Below, piece by piece: positions 55,401 to 64,000 of a DNA stretch of 64,000 nt (positions are counted from its first letter, which is position 1; each line of letters opens with the position of its first letter). Source of the stretch: Adiantum capillus-veneris (lineage: Eukaryota; Streptophyta; Polypodiopsida; Polypodiales; Pteridaceae); assembly GCA_014529385.2 (NCBI GenBank), contig CM043970.1, positions 66,549,496 to 66,613,495 on the forward strand. The letters run 5' to 3'. The notes under the pieces were generated by a model, which was not told the DNA's origin, searched no databases, and worked only from the letters and a program-made list of their open reading frames with translations. The translations under genes and the position numbers were made by a program.

Positions 55401-58400
55401 ACACAGGATTGAGAGTTTACTCACAGCATAAAGAAATAGCATCGTACGCATCTCTTTCCAGAAGGGCAGCATCGGGCATAGCTTCTTCTCAAGAGACATT
55501 ACACACCTCACCAATAGGGGAAAACAGGTATTTCTCTCTCTCTCACTCTCTGCCTTTCTCCATATAGAGAAGATAGTTTTCTGTAACTCTTTCTTGCACA
55601 TACACAATCTCATCAAAAGACAGAGATACAAATTTTAAAAGGCGCGGGGTCAAGGGGCAGTGTCCCCACGGAGCTAGAAGGAGCGTCCATAGATTTTGTT
55701 TCTTAAAGTGAATTCCTAGTATAGAGATACACATGTTTTGCATCTTTTTAACCATAATTTCTTTAATTTTGGCCGTGTGAATTGGTTAATGTTATTTATT
55801 GCTTTTGTTTTCTTTTAATCCTATGATAAAACGTGGACTTGTAGCTTACGTGACATTGTAAAAAACCCTATCAAGACAAGGCACATAGAGAGCGCACGAG
55901 CAACCCACACAGAGAAAGCAGATGAGGAGAAAATATAGAGAAAACGTACGCGGATTGCACACAGTTGGAGTATACGCGCGCGCAAATGAGCGAACCCGGC
56001 ATCATACACAACGCACATGTGCAACGCACAGGATTGACATTTCACGCACAGGATAAAGAAACAACATCGTACGCAATTATTTCTAGAAGGGCAGCATCAA
56101 GCATAGCTTCTTCTGAGGAGACATTGCAGAACTCACGAATAGGGAAAAACAGGTATTTCTCTCTCTCTCACTCTTTGTCTTTCTTCATATAGAGAAGATG
56201 GTTCTCTGTAACTCTTTCTTGTACACACACACTCTCCTCAAAAGACAGAGATACATAGTTTAAAAGAGGAGGGGTCTAGGGATAGTGCCTATACATTTTT
56301 TTTCTTAAAGTGAATTCCTAGTATAGAGTTATGCATGTTTTCCATCTTTTCAACCATGATTTCTTTAATTTGGTCGTGTGAATTCGTAAATGTTTTATAC
56401 TGCTTTTGTTGTTTTTTTATCCTATGATAAAACGTGGACTTGTAGCTCACCTAGCGTTCTAATAAACCCTATCAAGATTAGGCACAGAGAGAGCGCACCA
56501 AGAACGCACAAAGATAAATTAACCAGACGAGCAGCAAACGTAGAGAAAGCACATGTACATGACACACAATTGGAGTATACGTGCGTGCACATGAGTGAAA
56601 TTGGAATTGTACACAACGCACAAGTGTTGCGCACAGGATTGCAAGTTCACGCACAGGATAAAGAAACAGCATCGTACGCAACGTTTTTCAGAAGGGTAGC
56701 ATCGGGCATAGCTTCTTCTCAGGAGACATTGCACACCTCACGAATAGGGGAAAAACACGTATTTCTCTCTCTCACACTCTCTGTCTTTCTCCATATAGAG
56801 AAGATGGTTCTCTTTAACTATTTCTTGCACACACACGCTCTCGTCAAAAGAGAGAGATACATAGTTTAAAAGGGGCAGGGTAGAGGGGCAACGCCCCCGC
56901 GGGGCTAGCGACAGTGTCCATAGAATTTTTTTCTTAAAGTGAATTTCTATTATAGAGTTACGCATGTTTTGCATCTTTTCAACCATGAGTTCTTTAATTT
57001 TTGCTGTGTGAATTCGTTAATGTTTTATACTACATTTGTTTTTTTTTAATCCTATGATAAAACATGGACGTGTAGCTTACGTGGCACTCTAATAAACCAT
57101 ATCAAGATTAGGCATAGAGAGAGCGCACAAGCAATGCACACATAGAAAGCAGACGAGCAGCAAACACACGGAAAGCACACGTGGATTGCACACATTTGGA
57201 GTATATGCATGCGCACAGGAGCGAACCCGGCATCGTATAGAACGCACAGGTGGAGCGCACAGGATTGACACTTCACGCACAGCATAAAGAAATAGCATCG
57301 TACACAACGCTTTCCAGGAGGACAGCATCGGGCATAACTTCTTCTCAAGAGACATTGCACACCTCACCAATAGGGTAAAACACGTATTTCTCTCTCTCTC
57401 TCTCTCACTCTTTGCCTTTCTCCATATAGAGAAGATGGCAATCTGTAACTCTTTCTTGCACGTACACAATCTAGTCAAAAGACATAGATACATAGTTTAA
57501 AAGGGGTGGAGTCGAGGGGAACTACCCCCGCGGAACTAGGAGGAGCATCCATAGATTTTGTTTCTTAAAGTGAATTCCTAGTATAGAGTTACGCATGTTT
57601 TGCATTTTTTCAACCATGATTTCTTTAATTTTGGCCATGTGAATTGGTTAATGTTTTATGCTGCGTTTGATTTTTTAAAATTTTATGATAAATTGTGGAC
57701 TCGTAGCTTACGTGGCATTCTAATAAACCCTATTAAGATTAGGCACAAAGAGAGTGCAAAAGCAATGCACACAGATAAAGCAAAGGAGCAGTAAACATAG
57801 AGAAAGCGCACGCGGACAGCACACAGTTGGAGTATACGTGCGCGCACTGGAGAGAACCCGGCATTGTACACAACGCACAGGTGGAGCACACAGGATTGAC
57901 AATTCACTCACAAGATAAAGAAACAATATCATATGCAACGCTTTCCTGAAGGGCAGCATCGGGCATAGCTTCTTCTCAAGAGACATTGCACACCTACCTA
58001 ATAGGGGGAAAACAGGTATTTCTCTCTCTCACACTCTCTGTCTTTCTCCATATAGAGAAGATGGTTCTCTATAACTCTTTCTTGCCCACAAACACTCTTG
58101 TCAAAAGACAGAGATACATAGTTTTAAAGGGGCGGGGTCTAGGGACAGCGTCCCTGCGGGGCTAGGGGTAGCGCCCATAGATTTCTTTTTTAAAATTGAA
58201 TTCCTAGTATAGAGTTACGCATGTTTTGCATCTTTTCAACCATGATTTCTTTAATTTTCGTCATGTGAATTGGCTAATGTTTTGTACTGCTTTTGTTTTT
58301 TTTTAATCCTATGACAAAACGTGGACTTGTAGCTTATGTGACATTCTAATAAACCCTATCAAGATTAGGTAGAGAGAGAGAGTGCAAACGAGCAGCAAAC

Positions 58401-61400
58401 AAAGAGAAAGGGCACGCGGATGGTACATAGTTGGAGTATACACGCACGCAGAGCAAACCCGGCATCGTACACAACGCACAGGTGGAGCGCACAGGATTGA
58501 TAGTTCACGCACAGGATAAAGAAGCAGCATCGTAGGCAATTCTTTTCAGAAGGGAAGCATTGGGCATAGCTTCTTCTCAGGAGACATTGCACACCTCATG
58601 AATAGGGGGAAAATAGGTATTTATCTCTCTCTCTCGCTCTCTGTCTTTCTCCCTATAAAAAAGATGGTTCTCTATAACTCTTTCTTGCACACACACACAC
58701 ACACTCGTCAAAAGACAGAGATACGTAGTTTTGAAGGCGCCCATAGATTTCTTTTTTAAAAGTGAATTCCTAGTATAGAGTTATGCATGTTTTGCATGTT
58801 TTCAACCATCATTTCTTTAATTTTCGCCATGTGAACTGGTTAATGTTTTATACTGATTTTGTTTTTCTTCAATCCTATGATAAAACGTGGACATGTAGCT
58901 TACGTGCATTCTAATAAACACTATCAATATTAGGCACAGACAGAGCGCACGAGAAATGCACACAAAGAAAGCAGACAAGCAGCAAACATAGAGAAAGCGT
59001 ACGCGGATCGCACACAGTTGGAGTATTCGCACGCGCATAGGAGCGAACCCACCATCGTACACAACGCACAAGTGGAGCGCACAGGATTGACAGTTCACAC
59101 AGGATAAAGAAACAGCATCGTATACAACGCTTTCCAGAAGGGCATCGTCGGGCATAGCTTCTTCTCACGAGACATTGCACACCTCACGAATACGGGAAAA
59201 ACAAGTTTTTCTCTCTCTCTCACTCTCTGTCTTTCTTCATATAGAGAAGATGGTTCTTTGTAACTCTTTCTTGCACACACACACATAGTCTCGTCAAAAG
59301 ACAGAGATACATAGTTTAAAAGGGGTGCGCTCCAGGGACAGCACCCCCGCGGGGCTAGCAGCAGCGCCCATAGATTTTCTTAAAAAAAGTGAATTCCTAC
59401 TATAGAGTTACGCATGTTTTGCATCTTTTCAATCATGATTTCTTTAATTTTGGCCGTGTGAATTGTTAAAGTTTTATACTGCTTTTGTTTTTTTAAATCC
59501 TAGGATAAAACGTGGACTTGTAGCTTACGTGGCATTCTAATAAACCCTATCAAGATGAGGCACACAGAGAGCGCACGAGCAACGCACAGAGAAAGCAGAC
59601 GAGCAGCAACCATAGAGAAAGCACAAGCGGATCGCACACAGATGGAGTATACATGCGTGCACGGGAGCGAGCCCGACATCGTACACAACACACAGGTGGA
59701 GCGGAGAGGATTGACAATTCATGCACAGGATAAAGAAACAACATCGTACACAACACTTTCCAAAAGGGCAGCATCGGGCATACCTTCTTCTGAGGAGACA
59801 TTGCACACCTCACGAATAGAGGAAAAATAGGTATTTCTCTCTCTCTCGCACTCTCTGTCTTTCTCCATAAAGAGAAGATGTTTCTCTGTAACTCTTTCTT
59901 GCACACACACACTCTCGTCAAAAGAAAGACATACATAGTTTTAAAGTGGCGGGGTCGAGGGGCAGCACCATAGCGGGGATAGGGGCAGTGCCATAGATTT
60001 TTGTTTAATAAATTGAATTCCAAGTATAGCGTTATGGATGTTTTCATATTTTCAACAATGATTTCTTTAATTTTGCCCATGTGAATTGGTTAATGTTTTA
60101 TACTACTTTTGTTTTTTTAATCCTATGATAAAACGTAGACTTGTAGCTTACGTGGAATTCTAATAAACACTAACAACATTAGGCATAGAGAGAGCGCACG
60201 AGCAATGCACACAGAGAAAGCAGACGAGCAACAAACATAGAGAAAGCACACGCGAATCGCACAGAGTTCAGTATATGCGCGCGCATAGGAGCGAACCCGG
60301 CATCATACACAACGCACAGGTGGAGCGCAAAGGATTGACAGTTCACGCACAGGATAAAGAAACAGCATCGTACGCAACGCTTTTCAAAAGGGCAACATCG
60401 GCGATAGCTTCTTCTCAGGCGACATTGCACACCTCACGAATAGGGAAAAAACAAGTATTTATCTCTCTCTCTCACTCTCTGTCTTTCTCCATATAGAGAA
60501 GATGGTTCTCTGTAACTCTTTGTTGCACACACACACACTCGTCAAAAGACAGAGATACATAGTTTTGAAGGGGCAGGGTCGAGGGGCAGCGCCCATAGAT
60601 ATTTTTTTTAGAAGTGAATTCCTAGTATAGAGTTACGCATATTTTGCATCTTTTCAACCATGATTTCTTTAATTTTGGCCGTGTGAATTGGCTAATGTTT
60701 TATACTGCTTTTGTTTTTTTTTTTCCTCCTATCATAAAACGTGGACTTGTAGCTTACGTGGCATTCTAATAAACAGTATCAAGATTAGCAACAATAGAGC
60801 GCACGAGCAACGCACACAGAAAAAGCAGACGAGCAGCAAACACAACAAAGCGCACGCGGATCGCACGCAGTTGGAGTATACGCGCGCGCACAAGAGTGAA
60901 CCCGACATCGTACACAATGCACAAGTGGAGCGCACATAATCGTTAGTTCACGCACACGATAAAGAAATAGCATCGTACGCAACGCTTCCTAGAAGGGCAA
61001 CATCAGGCATAGCTTCTTCTCGAGAGAAATTCCACACCTCACGAATAGGGGAAAAACAGGTATTTCTCTCTCTCTCACTCTCTATCTTTCTCCATATAGA
61101 GAAGATGGTTCTCTATAACTCTTTATTGCACACACATACACTCTCGTCAAAAGACAGAGATACATAGTTAAAAAGGGGCGGGGTCGAGGGCAGCACCCCC
61201 GCGGGGCTAGGGGCAGCACTCGTAGATTTTAAAAAAAAAAGTGAATTCCTAGTATAGAGTTACGCATGTTTTGAATCTTTTCAACCTTGATTTCTTTAAT
61301 TTTAGCAGTGTGAATTGGTTAATGTTTTATATTGCTTTTGTTTTTTTTAATCCTATGATAAAACATGGACTTGTAGCTTTTTTGGCATTCTAATGAACCC

Positions 61401-64000
61401 TATCAAGACGAGGCATAGAGAGAGCGCACAAGCAACGCACAGAGAGACAGCAGATGAGCAACAAACCCAGAGAAAGCACACGCGGATGGCACACAGTTGG
61501 AGTATACGTGCGCGCATTGAAGCGAGCCATCGTACACAACGCACAGGTGGAAGGCACAAGATTGATAGTTCATGCACAGGATAAAGAAATAGCATTGTAC
61601 GCAATGCTTTCCAGAAGGGCAGCATCGGGCATAGCTTCTTCTCGAGAGACATTGCACACCTCACGAATAGGAGAAAAACACGTATTTCTCTCTCTTTCAC
61701 TCTCTGTCTTTCTCCATATAGAGAAGATGGTTCTCTGTAACTCTTTCTTGCACACACACACTCTCGTCAAAAGACAGAGATACATAGTTTAAAAGGGGCG
61801 GGGTCAAGGGGGAGCGCCTATAGATTTAAAAAAAAAACGTGAATTCCTAGTATAGAGTTAGGCATGTTTTGCATCTTTTCAACCATGATTTCTTTAATTT
61901 TGGCCGTGTGAATTGGTTAATGTTTTATAATGCTTTTGTTTCTTTTTGATCCTATGATAAAACGTGGACTTGTAGCTTATGTGGCATTCTAAATCAAGAT
62001 TAGGCAGAGAGAGAGCGCATGAGCAACGCACACAGACAAAGCAGACGAGCAGCAAACACAGAGAAAGTGCTCATGGATCGCAAACAGTTGGAGTATGCAC
62101 GCGCACAGAAGCAAACCCGACATCATACAAAACGCACGGGTGGAGAACATAGGATTGACGGTTCACGGACAGGATAAAGAAACAACATCGTATGCAACAC
62201 TTTCCAGAAGGGTAGCATCACGCATAGCTTCTTCTCAGGAGACATTGCACACATCACGAATAGGGGAAAAAAAAGTATTGCTCTCTCTCTCAATATCTAT
62301 CTTTCTCCAGATAGAGAGGATGGTTCTTTGTAACCATTTCTTGGACACAGACACTCTAGTCAAAAGATAGAGATACATAGTTTAAAAAGGACGGGGTCGA
62401 GGGGCAGTGCCCCCGCGGGGCTAGGGGCAGCGCCCATAGATTTAAAAATAAAAACGTGAATTCCTGGTATAGAGTTAGGCATGTTTTGCATCTTTTCAAC
62501 CATGATTTCTTTAATTTTGGCCGTGTGAATTGGTTAATGTTTTATACTGCTTTTGTTTTTATTTTTCCTATGATAAAACGTGGACTTGTAGCTTACGTGG
62601 CATTGTAATAAACCCTATCAAGATTAGGCACAGAGAGAGCACACGAGAAACGCACATAGATAAAGCATACAAAGAGAAAACACAGAGAAAGCGCACGCGG
62701 ATCGCACACAATTGGAGAATACGCGCACGTACAGGAGCAAACCTTGTATCGTACACAATGCACAAGTGGAGCGCACATGATTGATAGTTCACGCACAGGA
62801 TAAAGAAACAGGATCGTACGCAATGCTCTTCAGAAGGGCAGCATCGGGCAAAGCTTCTTCTCAGGAGACATTGCACACCTGAGGAATAGGAAAAAAGCAG
62901 GTATTTCTCTCTCTCTCAGTCTCTATCTATCTCCATATAGAGAACATAATTCTCTGTAACTCTTTGTTGCACACACACCCACTCTCAACAAAAGACAGAG
63001 ATACATAGTTTAAAAGGGGCGAGGTCGAGGGGCAGCGCCGCGGCGAGGCTAGGAACAGCGCCCATATATATATTTTTAACAAATGAATTCCTAGTATAGA
63101 GTTGTGCATGTTTTGCATATTTTCAACCATGATTTCTTTAATTTTAGCAGTGTGAATTGGTTAATGTTTTATAGTGCTTTTGTTTTTTGTAATCCTATGA
63201 TAAAACGTGGACTTGTAGCTTATGTGGGATTCCAATAAACCCTATCAAGATTAGGCACAAAAAGAGAGCGTACAAGCAACGCACACAGAGAAAGCAGACG
63301 AGCAACAAACATAGAGAAAGCAGACGAGCAACAAACATATGCGCAAATAGGAGCGAACCTGGCATCGTACACAACGCACAGGTGGAGCGCACACGATTAA
63401 CAGTTCACGCACAGGATGAAGTACAACATCGCAGGCAACCATTTCTAGAAGGGCAGCATCGGGCATAGCTTCTTCTCAGGAGACATTGCACACCTCACGA
63501 ATAGGGGAAAAATAGATATTTCTCTCTCTCTCACTCTCTGTCTTTCTCCATATAGAGAAGATGGTTTTCTATAACTCTTTCTTGAACACACACACTCTCG
63601 TCAAAAGACAGTGATACATAGTTTATAGCGGGCGGGGTCGAGGGGCAGCGCCGCCGCGGGGCTAAGGGTAGCGTCCATAGATTTTTTTTCTTAAAGTGAA
63701 TTCCTAGTAGAGAGTTACGCATGTTTTGCATCTTTTCAACCATGATTTCTTTAATTTTGGCCGTGTGAATTCGTTAATGTTTTGTACTACTTTTGTTCTT
63801 TTTTAATCCTATGATAAAATGTGGACTATGGCTTACGTGGCATTCTAATAAACCCTATCAATATTAGGCACAGAGAGAGCGCACGAGCAACGCATACAGA
63901 GAAAACAGACAAGGAGCAAACACAGAGAAAGCGCACGCAGATCGCACACAATTGGAGTATATGCGCGCACACAGGAGCAAACCCGGCATCGTATACAATG
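52480..64000. repeat. Tandem satellite array (part 2), runs off the window
   Basis: Unit boundaries at 52920, 53545, 54171, 54707, 55200, 55825, 56426, 57056, 57687, 58313, 58879, 59504, 60127, 60733, 61357, 61956, 62572, 63199 and 63813. Spacing is mostly 599-631, with shortened units of 536, 493 and 566. Units from 52920 to about 57925 pair one-to-one with units of part 1 by shared variants (for example CCTCGACTT, TAATCGTATG, ACATGTACATGACACAC). One deletion fuses two units at 54707. From about 57925 on the units have no such partner. No gene was found in this 11.5 kb. Confidence 0.92.

Noticed and set aside
45555-63743. Dozens of 60-140 aa open frames in the satellite array as genes
   Set aside because: They recur because units recur, vary in length and start, are broken in many units, and match no known family; both strands show such frames.
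45101-64000. Ribosomal DNA intergenic spacer
   Set aside because: A long GC-rich tandem unit suggested it, but no 18S, 25S, 5.8S or 5S sequence is seen anywhere in the window.

Overview
The window is nuclear DNA of a land plant with a repeat-rich genome. It is retrotransposon and satellite sequence almost throughout. I see no convincing host protein gene, rRNA, tRNA gene or CRISPR array. The plant assignment rests on a Ty3/gypsy element with two RNase H domains (Tat type), a primer-binding site matching tRNA-Asp, a Ty1/copia primer site for initiator tRNA-Met, and a gag-only terminal-repeat element. Species or lineage cannot be named from this sequence.

Left part (1-40107). An old minus-strand Ty3/gypsy element (C: gag, protease, RT) forms the background at 1-848 and 33836-34790. 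It was split by a plus-strand composite element A (849-33835), bounded by the exact 5-bp target duplication CACAT. A has three LTRs: LTR1 849-1777, LTR2 13414-20111 and LTR3 32902-33835. Between LTR1 and LTR2 lie gag, protease, the 3' end of a copia element fused in frame to the protease, 285-bp repeats carrying a near-perfect 24-bp palindrome, and a large unfamiliar ORF ('ORF X') with a long coiled coil. Between LTR2 and LTR3 there is only a second ORF X copy. Three younger insertions sit inside A: a solo LTR with a 32-C run (10581-12670), a gag-only TR-GAG element inside LTR2 (13911-19675), and a complete Tat-type gypsy element D inside ORF X copy 2 (20711-29948). A fourth LTR (34791-35709) starts a related element B: palindrome repeats, protease, RT, RNase H.

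Right part (40108-64000). Element B is cut within RNase H and joined to a copia element E that has lost most of its 5' LTR. E's 3' LTR abuts a tandem satellite of about 625-bp units that runs off the window, with about 29 unit boundaries seen. The array contains a second copy of the E 3' end (51263-52479). It lies in a tandem segmental duplication of about 7.4 kb that covers the copia 3' end and about ten satellite units.

How the parts relate. All coding regions are retroelement proteins and nearly all carry stops or frameshifts. Element D is youngest by LTR similarity. D and the TR-GAG element share a primer-site-like motif and apparent 4-bp target duplications, so D's family is a plausible supplier of enzymes for the gag-only element. 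Most worth following up are ORF X, the palindrome repeat whose half-site recurs in every LTR of the A/B family, and the gypsy-copia chimeric ORF.
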